Positions 17,493 to 26,247 of a stretch of 64,000 nt of DNA are shown here, one piece after another (position 1 is the first letter of the stretch; each line of letters opens with the position of its first letter). The stretch comes from an uncultured Fibrobacter sp. (GTDB taxonomy: Bacteria > Fibrobacterota > Fibrobacteria > Fibrobacterales > Fibrobacteraceae). The translations under genes were made by a program, and so were the position numbers. Where the stretch lies: contig CAKUWY010000006.1 in assembly GCA_934699585.1 (NCBI GenBank), positions 62,001 to 126,000 on the forward strand. Direction: 5' to 3'. The notes under the pieces were generated by a model. It was not told the DNA's origin and searched no databases. It saw only the letters and a program-made list of their open reading frames with translations.

Positions 17493-18329
17493 ATGACTTT
17501 TTTCCAACGAATAGCCTACGCCTGGCGAACCTACGTAAAGCTACAGACCTTCTTCTTCTTCGGGATTGGTAGCCTTGTCCAAGCTTCCGTGGTGTTCCCT
17601 ACCCTGTTTCTTTTTTCAGGTTTTTCGAGAAAACGATTCAGCCGCATGGCACGCTACGCCATCCACATCGGGCTCAAGATTCTCATCTGGCAGCTGGTGA
17701 CCCTCAGAGGCTCCAAATTCAAGGTAGAACACCGGGAACGCCTCAAAAACCTCCATTCCAAAATCATCATCGCGAACCACCCGTCCCTACTGGACGTGGT
17801 CCTGCTATTTTCCATCATCCCCAACGCAGACTGCATCGTGAAAGGTGCTCTCGGCAAGAACCGCTTTGTCTCCGGAATCGTGAACTCCATCTACATCCTG
17901 AATTCGGAATCCTTTGACCAACAGATGGCCGAAGTCAAGCGCACCACGGACCAGGGCAACAACCTCATCATCTTCCCCGAGGGTACCCGCTCCGAACCGG
18001 GCAAGCCCTGGTTTTTCAAGAAGGGGGCGGCCAGGTTTGCCATCGGATGCAAGCGGGACATCGTGCCCATCTACTTTGGCGGGAACGAAATCATCGGATT
18101 ACGCAAGCACGACAAGCTGGTAAGCTACCACCCCAGAGAACAGTACCATTTCTACCTGGACGTGCTGGAAACCATTTCCGTAGAACCCTACCTGGAAGGC
18201 CATCAGGGTGCACAGGTGGCGGCCCTCACCAAAGAGATGCAGCGCCGCCTGGAAGAACGCAGGGATTTGGACCCGGAATACCCTCAAAGACTTTTGGACC
18301 AGCAGGCTGAACTAAAGGACAAGGCATGA
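17493..18329 (+). CDS. PlsC-type lysophospholipid/lipid acyltransferase
   Basis: 278 aa from the ATG at 17493 (a GTG at 17484 is possible). An N-terminal hydrophobic helix is followed by acyltransferase motif I NHPSLLD (HX4D) and motif III FPEGTRS. It transfers an acyl chain from ACP or CoA to a lipid acceptor at the inner membrane. It is divergent from the LolA-MMPL operon with about 70 bases between, and aryl-polyene-like clusters contain an acyltransferase of this type. It overlaps ruvA by ATGA, so ruvA is probably read from the same transcript. Confidence 0.85.
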   Translation: MTFFQRIAYAWRTYVKLQTFFFFGIGSLVQASVVFPTLFLFSGFSRKRFSRMARYAIHIGLKILIWQLVTLRGSKFKVEHRERLKNLHSKIIIANHPSLLDVVLLFSIIPNADCIVKGALGKNRFVSGIVNSIYILNSESFDQQMAEVKRTTDQGNNLIIFPEGTRSEPGKPWFFKKGAARFAIGCKRDIVPIYFGGNEIIGLRKHDKLVSYHPREQYHFYLDVLETISVEPYLEGHQGAQVAALTKEMQRRLEERRDLDPEYPQRLLDQQAELKDKA

Positions 18330-18934
18330 TTGAGCAGATTCGTGGAAAATTGATTCAGAAAAGTCCCACCTTCGCGGTGGTGGACGTGGCGGGCATCGGC
18401 TACGGGGTGAATATCTCCGCACGCACGGGCGGCATGCTCCCCGACGAAAACGCCGAGGTGCTCCTGTACACGAACCTGGTGGTCCGTGAAGATTCCATGA
18501 CCCTCTTCGGATTTGCGGACCAGGCCGAAAAGGATTTGTTCCTGATGCTTTTGGACGTGAACGGCGTGGGTCCCAAGATGGCCCAGCGGATTCTGAGCGG
18601 GGTCTCCCCCGCCGACCTTTTGAACATGATTGCCAGCGACAACAAGAGCGCCCTGGGTAAAATCAAGGGCCTTGGCAAGAAGACCACCGAACAGATGGTG
18701 CTCACCCTCAAGGACCGTGCGGCCACCATGCTTCAGGCTCTCGGGAACGTGGAAGGCTCGGGCGTCACGGGCATGGGCGTGCTTACCGGCGCCAAGATGG
18801 AAGCGGTGCTTGCGCTCCATACCCTGGGGGTCAAGGACCCTGCGGCAGAAAAGGCCGTGGCCAAGGCCTACGAAAACCTGGGCGACAGCGCCGACGCGGC
18901 AGCCCTTATCCCCGAAGCCCTCAAGTACCTGTAA
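18326..18934 (+). CDS. ruvA: Holliday junction branch migration protein RuvA
   Basis: 202 aa, normal length. N-terminal OB domain MIEQIRGKLIQKSPTFAVVDV...GYGVNIS, acidic-pin region, tandem helix-hairpin-helix motifs (LLDVNGVGPKMAQRILSG and IKGLGKKTTEQMVLTLKD), flexible linker and a C-terminal domain III (EAVLALHTLGVKDPAAEKAVAKA) that contacts RuvB. It binds four-way junctions as a tetramer. ruvB and ruvC are not adjacent in the window. The start overlaps the acyltransferase stop by four bases. Confidence 0.95.
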   Translation: MIEQIRGKLIQKSPTFAVVDVAGIGYGVNISARTGGMLPDENAEVLLYTNLVVREDSMTLFGFADQAEKDLFLMLLDVNGVGPKMAQRILSGVSPADLLNMIASDNKSALGKIKGLGKKTTEQMVLTLKDRAATMLQALGNVEGSGVTGMGVLTGAKMEAVLALHTLGVKDPAAEKAVAKAYENLGDSADAAALIPEALKYL

Positions 18935-19021
18935 TCTCCGTAATGAGCAAGCAGCACAAAGAACGCTTCGTTTACCAGATGGCGGATCAGGTCCGCCATG
19001 ACGTTTGTCTTTTACCCCTTT

Positions 19022-19058
19022 ATGTTCGTCATTCCGGCCTTGAGCCGGAATCTAGCAG
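19022..19058. repeat. half palindromic element before mqnE
   Basis: GTCATTCCGG-ccttga-GCCGGAATC, related to the GTCAT-type elements. It lies just upstream of the ATG at 19073 and adds up to 25 spurious in-frame codons before the true start. Confidence 0.65.
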
Positions 19059-19072
19059 AAGAATCTAGCAAC

Positions 19073-20119
19073 ATGATGCCAAAACGCATTACAGAAGCCG
19101 AAGCCCTAGACCTGTTCAACAACGCACCCCTGAAGGAGCTGTGCACCATGGCTTGCACCGAAAAGGAACGCCGCCACGGAAAGAACGTCTATTGGGTCAA
19201 CAACAGACAAATTAACTACACCAACGTCTGTGTTTTGCATTGCAAGTTCTGCGCCTTCTCCAAAATCAAGAAGGACAGCCCCACCGCCTACGACTGGGAC
19301 TACGATACCATCAGGGCAAAGGCCGCCGAGGCCATCGGCCAGGGAGCGCGGGAACTCCACATTGTAGGCGGCCTCCACCCGGACCATCCCTTCGACTACT
19401 ACATCGACATGCTGGCGAAACTCCGCAGGGAGTTTCCGAAGGTGAACCTGAAGGCCTTTACCGCCGTAGAAATCTGCCACTTCTCGAAAATCTCGGACCA
19501 GAGCCCCGAGCAGATCATGGCGACGCTGAAAGAGGCAGGCCTCGACGCACTCCCCGGAGGCGGCGCCGAAATCCTGGTGCAAAGCGTCCGGGACCAGATC
19601 TGCCCGGGTAAAGAAACTGGCGAGGAATGGCTTTCGGTACACAGGGCGGCCCACAGGCTCGGCATTCCCACCAACGCCACCATGCTCTTTGGCCACGTCG
19701 AAAAGCCCGAAGACCGCATCGCCCACATGAAAATGCTCCGTGACCTGCAAGACGAAGCCCCCGGATTCTTCGCCTTCATCCCCCTGGTTTACCACCCGGA
19801 ACACAACGCCCTCCACAAGATTGTCCCCGAGATTACAAGCGAAGAGGATATCTTGCGGACCGTGGCGGTCTCGAGACTGTTCCTGGACAATTTCCCCCAT
19901 ATCAAGGCCTACTGGATACAGATGGGAATCGACACCGCCATGAAAGCCCTCCACGCAGGGGCTTCCGACCTGGACGGCACCATCATGGAAGAAAAAATCA
20001 CCCACGCCGCCGGAGCCACCGCCCCCGTAGGGATGAGCCCTTCACGCATGCGGGAACTGATTTTGAACGAAGGCCTCACCCCCGTCGAACGGGACGCCAT
20101 GTACGAGACCTTCGGGTAG
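19073..20119 (+). CDS. mqnE: aminofutalosine synthase (menaquinone, futalosine route)
   Basis: 348 aa radical SAM enzyme adding SAM-derived adenosyl to a chorismate-derived substrate. Cluster motif CVLHCKFC gives Cys53, Cys57 and Cys60. HIVGGLHPDHPFDYYIDML, LKAFTAVEICHFSKIS, DALPGGGAEIL and TNATMLFGHVE are MqnE-specific and distinguish it from MqnC. The start is MMPKRITEAEA at 19073 (or 19076); the longer in-frame upstream sequence is a repeat element. No other menaquinone genes are nearby. Menaquinone would serve the anaerobic respiratory chain that includes the nuo genes at the window end. Confidence 0.92.
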   Translation: MMPKRITEAEALDLFNNAPLKELCTMACTEKERRHGKNVYWVNNRQINYTNVCVLHCKFCAFSKIKKDSPTAYDWDYDTIRAKAAEAIGQGARELHIVGGLHPDHPFDYYIDMLAKLRREFPKVNLKAFTAVEICHFSKISDQSPEQIMATLKEAGLDALPGGGAEILVQSVRDQICPGKETGEEWLSVHRAAHRLGIPTNATMLFGHVEKPEDRIAHMKMLRDLQDEAPGFFAFIPLVYHPEHNALHKIVPEITSEEDILRTVAVSRLFLDNFPHIKAYWIQMGIDTAMKALHAGASDLDGTIMEEKITHAAGATAPVGMSPSRMRELILNEGLTPVERDAMYETFG

Positions 20120-20122
20120 GGG

Positions 20123-20552
20123 CTAAACAACAAGTTTTGCCCACTGGGGAATGTCATCCGTTAAATATACAATTCGATTATTTTTTATCGTGGCAATTTT
20201 TCTGAATTTTTCCGTATTGTCATAAAGTTCAACTTTATGGCACATTGGAATTACATCTTTCAATTTTTGAAGGGATTCTTTATATCGGCGTTCAACATCG
20301 ACATCGGGGATGCCATGCCCACCAGCTTCGACGCGCTTGCGAATGCGCTCTTTTGCAAGATCCACATTTTCAACACAAACAAAGTACAGTTCTATTTCGT
20401 ATCCGAATTCACGAACCTTTCTGATATTCCGAATGGAAAAATTCCCGCACAAGGTCGTTTCTTGATTAAACGATTCACGCCCTTCCAGACAGGAATTCAT
20501 CTTGTTTAGAGCCAAACGTCCTGCATGAATTAAATCGGCAGAATTTCGGCAA
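20123..20552 (-). pseudogene. truncated zeta-toxin-like kinase (P-loop missing)
   Basis: About 143 codons resemble the C-terminal two-thirds of small zeta-toxin-like ATPases (ADLIHAGRLALNKMNSCLEGRES, FNQETTL, then GYEIELYFVCVENVDLAKER and the glycine/Val-Asp-rich IPDVDVERRYKESL). The expected N-terminal Walker A segment is absent: the frame runs upstream straight into the end of the neighbouring 59-aa gene with no plausible ATG. A deletion has probably removed about 50 codons. A shorter product could start at the TTG at 20515 but would lack ATP binding. Confidence 0.65.
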
Positions 20553-20732
20553 CTAGAACCTCTTGGTTTCGATAACCTTGTCCTGCTTCTGCTGCAGGAT
20601 TATATCACAGACCTTGGCGAAAAAATCCGCTTCCTCTGCACTCTGGGCACTATCGACCAAGTCGGACGAATCCGTAAAATTCATCCTTTTGCATTCCTCG
20701 TAAAGTTCATGCAATTTTTTAGTTTCACACAT
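20553..20732 (-). CDS. small protein paired with zeta-like kinase (putative antitoxin)
   Basis: 59 aa from the ATG at 20732, rich in Glu, Lys and Asp (MCETKKLHELYEECKRM ... EEADFFAKVCDIILQQKQD). TATATTT at 20748-20754 and GGTGAGG about 8 bases before the ATG support the start. Small proteins of this size usually precede the zeta-like ATPase in toxin-type pairs; here the partner is truncated, so the gene may be an orphan. Function is inferred from position only. Confidence 0.55.
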   Translation of the reverse strand: MCETKKLHELYEECKRMNFTDSSDLVDSAQSAEEADFFAKVCDIILQQKQDKVIETKRF

Positions 20733-20879
20733 CTGTAACCTCACCCTAAATATACACTTTTCCACTAAAAAAGGCAAATGACATTCCCTATTTCGCCATT
20801 GATGCAAAAGGGAGGAACTGATTAATCACTTTTTAAGCAGTGATTAATGACTAAAAGCACTTGAAATACAAAGGGGGAA

Positions 20880-21110
20880 GCCTCCCCCTCGTCAAAGCCT
20901 TGCCCAACCATTGTCATGCCCGCCTTGAGCGGGCACCTCCGACCCTAACCAGCATCACCATTAAGCAATAGGGCAAGTCTTTGCCTACCCCCTCTGCGGG
21001 GGCACACCACCTAAAGGTGGCCATGCCCACATAAGCGCTGAAGCGCTAAGTGGTCAAAGGCCGCAACGCCCCCTAAATAATCCGAGTCTCAAGGGCACAG
21101 TCGCAGGCAC
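20880..21110. repeat. repeat-rich non-coding region upstream of the RhuM fragment
   Basis: Contains GGGGGAAG/CTTCCCCC-type stems, a GTCATGCCCGC-cttga-GCGGGCA palindrome (about 20922-20943) and an inverted partial copy of the repeat seen at 21590 and 45582 (CACCACCTAAAGGTGGCCATG, AGCGCTGAAGCGCTAAGTGG). No supported gene. Confidence 0.6.
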
Positions 21111-21112
21111 AG

Positions 21113-21415
21113 ATGGTGAAATTGTTTGATAAATACCAATCTGTTATTGCAAGGCACATCAAAAATGTGTTTAAGGAGGGAGAACTCCCACAAGAGGGTA
21201 ATATGCAAATTTTGCATATTACCCTGTCAAAATTCAAGCCAACAACAATATATTCACTCGACGTATTTATCTCCGTCGGTTATCGCGTCAAATCATTCCG
21301 AAGAACCCAATTCCGCCGCTGGGCGAATCAAGTCCTGAAAGACTACATACTCAAGGGCTATGCCGTAAACCAACGTAAAATTGCGACTGATTTGCAAATT
21401 GCAGACCGCTTATAG
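21113..21415 (+). pseudogene. fragment of a RhuM-family (Fic-associated type) gene
   Basis: 100 codons. YQSVIARHIKNVFKEGEL followed by the diagnostic block YSLDVFISVGYRVKSFRRTQ and FRRWANQVLKDYILKGYAVN matches the centre of RhuM-family proteins (about 330 aa), but both the N-terminal part and the C-terminal half are missing and the frame stops soon after. Repeats lie on both sides. RhuM genes are common in mobile and defence-linked islands; this copy looks dead. Confidence 0.65.
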
Positions 21416-21479
21416 CGTCTTGAACTTTATAACACCCGGGGAGGTCATTGAGAAGGTCCGCGAAAGCACGAAGGGGTGA

Positions 21480-21600
21480 AAAGGGAGAGGGGGGAGCGGA
21501 TGATGCATGAAGGCCCTCGCCAAGATGATAGTGGATCCTCGCCTTCGCGAGGATGACGAGAAAGGTCGCGAGGACGACATGCAGCAGAAGCGACCTTTGG
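21480..21600. repeat. GCGAGGATGAC-type palindromic repeats
   Basis: Includes CCTCGC-cttc-GCGAGG ATGAC and GCGAGGACGACATGCAGCAG; the ATGCATG...ATGACATGCAGCAGAAG frame of the element recurs at 52050-52118. Confidence 0.6.
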
Positions 21601-21711
21601 ACACTTGGCCTTTTATACGACTCTTAGTGCTTTAGCACTTAGTGGAGTTATGCCCTTTGGGTAAGGCCTTAGTGTACATGGCCACCTTTAGGTGGTGCGG
21701 GAGGCCTCCCC
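21590..21711. repeat. dispersed ~122-bp repeat, copy 1
   Basis: Begins GCGACCTTTGGACACTTGGC, contains the palindromes TAGTGCTTTAGCACTTA and GGCCACCTTTAGGTGG, and ends in a GGAGGCCTCCCCC hairpin. A nearly identical copy lies at 45582-45705 in the same orientation; degenerate inverted pieces lie at about 20990-21060 and 56800-56885. Confidence 0.85.
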
Positions 21712-21797
21712 CACCATTTTAGCGACCCCTAGTCCAGTTTTTAGGCTGTCCCGTCGTTTTTCTTGACCTAAAGTTCGTGTTTTTTGCCCCATTTTTC

Positions 21798-21804
21798 TAT
21801 CTTT
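21798..21804 (+). promoter_or_regulatory. putative -10/-7 box of the dehydratase/activase gene
   Basis: TATCTTTG, with 9 bases between TATCTTT and the ATG at 21814. Confidence 0.45.
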
Positions 21805-21813
21805 GAGCCCACT

Positions 21814-24800
21814 ATGAGCAATTTGAAGAACGATTTGTGGGTCGGCGTGGACGTGGGTTCTACCACCGTGAAAATCGCAGTTGTCGATCCAGAGACCAGC
21901 AAGCTTTTGCATTATACGTACCAGCGCCACAACGCCATGCAGGCGCAAAAGGTTTACGAGGTGCTGCGGGAGGCTCACGGGCTGTTCCCCGAAAAGAATT
22001 TCAGGGTTGCCTTCTGCGGTAGCGGCGGTCAGCCCTTCGCCGAAGCCACCCATGCCTTCTTTGTGCAAGAAGTGGTGGCCAACGCCCTTGCGGTGCGTGC
22101 AACTTACCCGGAATCTAGGGTCGCCATCGAACTGGGCGGCCAGGATGCAAAGGTGGTGTTCTTCGAAAAAGACAAGACTACCGGCAAGCTCATTGCCTCT
22201 GACATGCGTATGAACGGCGTGTGCGCCGGCGGTACCGGTGCCTTTATCGACCAGGTGGCCGAACTTTTGCGCATCAAGACTGAAGCCTTCGAAGGCTTCG
22301 CCAAGCGGGGCCAGAAGGTTTACGAGATTTCGGGCCGTTGCGGCGTGTTCGCCAAAACCGACATCCAGCCCATGCTGAACAACGGCGTTGCCAAGGAAGA
22401 CATCGCCCTTTCCAGTTTCCACGCCATCGCAAAGCAAACCATCGGCGGTCTTGCCCAGGGTATGGAAATCAAGCCGCCCGTGATTTTCGAAGGTGGCCCG
22501 CTCACCTTTAACCCGACACTCGTTCGCGCCTTCAAGGAACGCCTAGGCATTAGCGACGAGCAGGCCATTGTGCCGGAACACTCCGAAGTGCTGGTGGCCA
22601 TGGGTGCCGCCCTTTCCCTCGGGTCCATGTTCGCCGATCAGGAATGCCAGTACCGCCGGGAAGGCTCCCTGGATTCCCTCATCCACTTCAACGAAACCCG
22701 CCAGGCCGAAAACAAGGCCAAGGCCGCCGCCGACCTGTTCTTCAAGAACGACGCCGAATACAAGCTGTTCCTGGAAGAACACAAGATGGCGGGCAACAAC
22801 TACCCCCAGCCCGCCTCGGGCTCTACCCTGAACGTGTACCTGGGTATTGACGCGGGTTCTACCACCACGAAGTTCGTCTTGATGGACGAGCAGGAAAACG
22901 TGGTGGACGGCTTTTACGCCAGCAACAACGGCGAACCCCTGCAGGTGCTGAAAAACGCCCTGAACGAACTCAGCGACCGCTACGAGGAATACGGCTGCAC
23001 CCTGAACATTTTGGGTGTAGGAACAACTGGCTACGGCGAGCAGCTTTTTGCGAAGGCCGTACACGCCGACTACCATACGGTGGAGACGGTGGCCCACGCC
23101 AACGCCGCCCAGAAGATCTGCCCCGACGTAAGCTTCATCTTGGACATCGGCGGCCAGGACATGAAGGCCATCTCCGTGCAAGACGGCGTAGTCACGGGTA
23201 TCATTCTGAACGAGGCCTGCTCTTCGGGTTGCGGCTCCTTTATCGAGACCTACGCCCGGAGCCTGGGAATTCCTATGGAAAAGATTGCGGAACTGGCCTT
23301 CAACGCCAAGAGTCCGTCCCAGTTGGGCAGCCGCTGCACCGTGTTCATGAACAGTTCCATCATCACGGAACAGCGCGACGGCAAGCAGCCCGAAGACATT
23401 ATCGCAGGTATCTGCCGCTCCATTATCAATAACGTTTTCACGAAGGTGATTCGTATCCGCAACCTGAACACCCTGGGCAAGAAGGTCGTGGTACAGGGCG
23501 GTACCTTCAAGAACAACGCCGTTCTCCGCGCCTTCGAGCAGTACACGGGCCTAAAGCCCATCCGTCCCGAACGTCCGGGCGAAATGGGCGCTATCGGTAT
23601 CGCGCTTTTGACCAAGAAATTCATGGAAGAAAAGCGCAAGACCGAACCGGAACTCAAGAGCCGCTTTATCGGGCTTGACGCCATGAAGACCTTCAGTTGG
23701 CACAACCAGCCGGGTCAGCTCTGCCAGTACTGCACCAACCATTGCTCACGTACCATCGTGACCTTCAGCGACGGCCAAAGCTTCGTGACGGGTAACCGCT
23801 GCGAACGCGGCGAAGTCACCGCCGACCCCAACGACCCGAAGACCAAGGCGCTCATCGCCGAAATCAACAAGAAGATGCAGTCCGTGCCCGACATGATTAA
23901 GCGCACGAACCAGCTGTTGGTCAAGGACTACGCTCCGGCAAAGCTTGTGGAGAACAACGGCAAGACCATCGGTATTCCCCGCGTGCTGGAATTCTGGGCG
24001 AGCCTCCCCTTCTGGAAGGCCTTCTTTACAAGCCTTGGCTACACCGTCGTAGTGAGCCGCCAGAGCGACTACAAGATGTTCGAAGCGGGCCTCCACAGCG
24101 TGCCCTCTGACACGGTTTGCTTCCCGGCAAAGCTGGTCCACGGCCATGTGCTCAGTCTCATCGAAAAGAAGGTGGACCGCATCTTCTTCCCCATGATGGT
24201 GGCGGTTCCCAGCGACCACACCAAGTTCACGGCAACGTCCGTTTGCCCCGTAGTGCAGGCCTACCCCAACGTCTGCAAGAACACCGACGAGCCCGAAAAG
24301 AATTACGGCGTTCCCATGGACCAGCCCATATTCCACTGGTTCAACGCCAAACTCCGTCGCAGCCAGACTATTGACTGGTTCCACGAAAACTGGAAGCTGG
24401 ACAAGAAGCTTTTGGACAAGGCTGTAACCGAAGGCGAGAAGGCGCTCAACAGTTACCGCACCACGCTTTTGGAAGAAGGCCAGAAGGTGCTGGACGACGT
24501 CCGGGCGAAAAATTCCTTTGCCGTGGTGATTGCAGGCCGCCCCTACCATGCGGACACGCTCATCAACCACAACATCGCAAGCCACTTTACCGCCATGGGC
24601 ATTCCGGTGCTCACCACCGAATCGCTCCCCGGCGTTTACGACCAGGATGTGCCCAGCCACACCCGTATCGAAATCAAGAACACCTTCCACTTGCGCATGA
24701 TTGGTGCCACCATGATTGCGGCGAAGGATCCAAACATCGAACTTGCGCAAATCGTAAGTTTCGGTTGCGGACACGACTCCATCTTGACCGACGAAATGAT

Positions 24801-26247
24801 GCGCATGCTGCACCTTGATTCCAACAAGGAAATGCTCATGCTCAAGCTGGACGAGGGTGATGCCCGGGGCCCCGTGGGAATCCGCGTCAAGAGCTTTATC
24901 GAAACGGTAAAGGCCCGCCGCGCGGCAAACCTGCCCGACAAGCCCGAAAGCCACGAGCCCCTGTTCCACACGCCCTTCTTGCCCGAAGACAAGAAGCGTC
25001 GCCGCATTCTGACACCGAACCTCTCTCCCGCCTTTACCGTGCTGGCTAGCGAATACATGAAGCGGGAAGGTTACATCGCCGAATACCTGCCGGTGGCCGA
25101 CCGCAAGGCCATCGAACTCGGCAAGAAGTTCGTGCACAACGACATCTGCTTCCCCTGCCAGGTGAACATCGGCGAAGCCCTCCGCTGGCTGGTGGAACAC
25201 CCCGAAGTTCCGCAGAACCAGGTTTCCATGTGCCTTGCCAAGAACTGCGAAAACTGCCGCGCCGTGCAGTACGCCGTACTCGCCCGTAAGGCCCTTGACG
25301 AAGCCGGTTTCAAGGACGTGACCATCATTACCACCGGCGTGGACTACAAGGGCATGCACCCCGGTTTCCAGCTGGGCCTCGACTTCAGACTCCACATGCT
25401 GTGGGGCCTTGTGACCATGGACGCCATCGAGACCATGTACCGTGCCGTGCGCCCCTACGAAGTGAACGCAGGCGACACCCAGAAGGTCTACGACGAATGG
25501 ATGCCCAAGGTGATTGCCGTCGCAGGCCACCTGACCACAGCCCAGCTAGTGCGGCCCTCCAAGCTCATCGAAGTCTTTGAACAGTGCATCGAGGCCTTCA
25601 ACGGAATCGAAATCACCGAAGAACGCAAGAAGGGTATCCGCAAGCCACGCGTAGCCGTGCTTGGCGAAATCCTGATGAACTACCACCCCAGCGCCAACGG
25701 CTTTGTGGAAAACTACCTGATGAACAACGGCATGGAAGTCTACCTGCCGGGCATAACGGACTTTTTCCGCGTGGACGAGGTGGTCCGCGCCGAAAAGATC
25801 AAGCGCGGATTCTCCGCGAACCCCATCATGGACCGCGTGGAAGGCGGCGTGACGGCAAGGGTCTATACCCACGCCGTGGAGACCGCCCGCAAGTCCATGC
25901 ACAAGTTCAAGCTGTACGAGCACCACGCCGACTGCGTGGAACTGAAGGACTACGTTTCCGACATCATCGACCCCACCTACAACACGGGCGAGGGCTGGAT
26001 GATTCCGGGAGAAATCCTGTACAACGCACAGCACGGAGTGAACAGCTACATCATCTTGCAGCCCTTCGCCTGCCTTGCAAACCACATCTCCGGCCGTGGC
26101 CTTACCAAGGCCGTGAAGGAACGCTGCCCCCACGTGCAGATTCTTAGTCTTGACTACGACCCGGATACCAGTTTTGCAAACATCGAAAACCGCCTGCAGA
26201 TGCTGATTATCAACGCCCGCGAGCTGGAAAAAGCAAACCAGAAATGA
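21814..26247 (+). CDS. giant fused acyl-CoA dehydratase activase/dehydratase-like protein; plasmalogen synthase candidate
   Basis: 1477 aa from the ATG at 21814 (an upstream TTG is rejected). Order: first BcrAD/BadFG ASKHA ATPase (VGVDVGSTTVKIA; ELGGQDAK; CAGGTGAF near 138); second ATPase from about 341 (YLGIDAGSTTTKF; DIGGQDMK; SSGCGSF near 470); DUF2229-like part from about 719 (CFPAKLVHGH near 768); then a 2-hydroxyacyl-CoA-dehydratase (HgdB)-like part with NDICFPCQVN near 1108, CLAKNCENC near 1139 and LGEILMNYHP near 1280. Many conserved cysteines fit [4Fe-4S] clusters. These are the domains of the plsA/plsR system reported to convert diacyl to vinyl-ether lipids in Clostridium perfringens. 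Fibrobacter is known to contain plasmalogens and the neighbours are lipid genes; assignment is inference. Confidence 0.8.
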   Translation: MSNLKNDLWVGVDVGSTTVKIAVVDPETSKLLHYTYQRHNAMQAQKVYEVLREAHGLFPEKNFRVAFCGSGGQPFAEATHAFFVQEVVANALAVRATYPESRVAIELGGQDAKVVFFEKDKTTGKLIASDMRMNGVCAGGTGAFIDQVAELLRIKTEAFEGFAKRGQKVYEISGRCGVFAKTDIQPMLNNGVAKEDIALSSFHAIAKQTIGGLAQGMEIKPPVIFEGGPLTFNPTLVRAFKERLGISDEQAIVPEHSEVLVAMGAALSLGSMFADQECQYRREGSLDSLIHFNETRQAENKAKAAADLFFKNDAEYKLFLEEHKMAGNNYPQPASGSTLNVYLGIDAGSTTTKFVLMDEQENVVDGFYASNNGEPLQVLKNALNELSDRYEEYGCTLNILGVGTTGYGEQLFAKAVHADYHTVETVAHANAAQKICPDVSFILDIGGQDMKAISVQDGVVTGIILNEACSSGCGSFIETYARSLGIPMEKIAELAFNAKSPSQLGSRCTVFMNSSIITEQRDGKQPEDIIAGICRSIINNVFTKVIRIRNLNTLGKKVVVQGGTFKNNAVLRAFEQYTGLKPIRPERPGEMGAIGIALLTKKFMEEKRKTEPELKSRFIGLDAMKTFSWHNQPGQLCQYCTNHCSRTIVTFSDGQSFVTGNRCERGEVTADPNDPKTKALIAEINKKMQSVPDMIKRTNQLLVKDYAPAKLVENNGKTIGIPRVLEFWASLPFWKAFFTSLGYTVVVSRQSDYKMFEAGLHSVPSDTVCFPAKLVHGHVLSLIEKKVDRIFFPMMVAVPSDHTKFTATSVCPVVQAYPNVCKNTDEPEKNYGVPMDQPIFHWFNAKLRRSQTIDWFHENWKLDKKLLDKAVTEGEKALNSYRTTLLEEGQKVLDDVRAKNSFAVVIAGRPYHADTLINHNIASHFTAMGIPVLTTESLPGVYDQDVPSHTRIEIKNTFHLRMIGATMIAAKDPNIELAQIVSFGCGHDSILTDEMMRMLHLDSNKEMLMLKLDEGDARGPVGIRVKSFIETVKARRAANLPDKPESHEPLFHTPFLPEDKKRRRILTPNLSPAFTVLASEYMKREGYIAEYLPVADRKAIELGKKFVHNDICFPCQVNIGEALRWLVEHPEVPQNQVSMCLAKNCENCRAVQYAVLARKALDEAGFKDVTIITTGVDYKGMHPGFQLGLDFRLHMLWGLVTMDAIETMYRAVRPYEVNAGDTQKVYDEWMPKVIAVAGHLTTAQLVRPSKLIEVFEQCIEAFNGIEITEERKKGIRKPRVAVLGEILMNYHPSANGFVENYLMNNGMEVYLPGITDFFRVDEVVRAEKIKRGFSANPIMDRVEGGVTARVYTHAVETARKSMHKFKLYEHHADCVELKDYVSDIIDPTYNTGEGWMIPGEILYNAQHGVNSYIILQPFACLANHISGRGLTKAVKERCPHVQILSLDYDPDTSFANIENRLQMLIINARELEKANQK

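Noticed and set aside
23746..25530. 594-codon open frame on the minus strand
   Set aside because: Antisense to the giant dehydratase/activase gene; no motif, no ribosome site.
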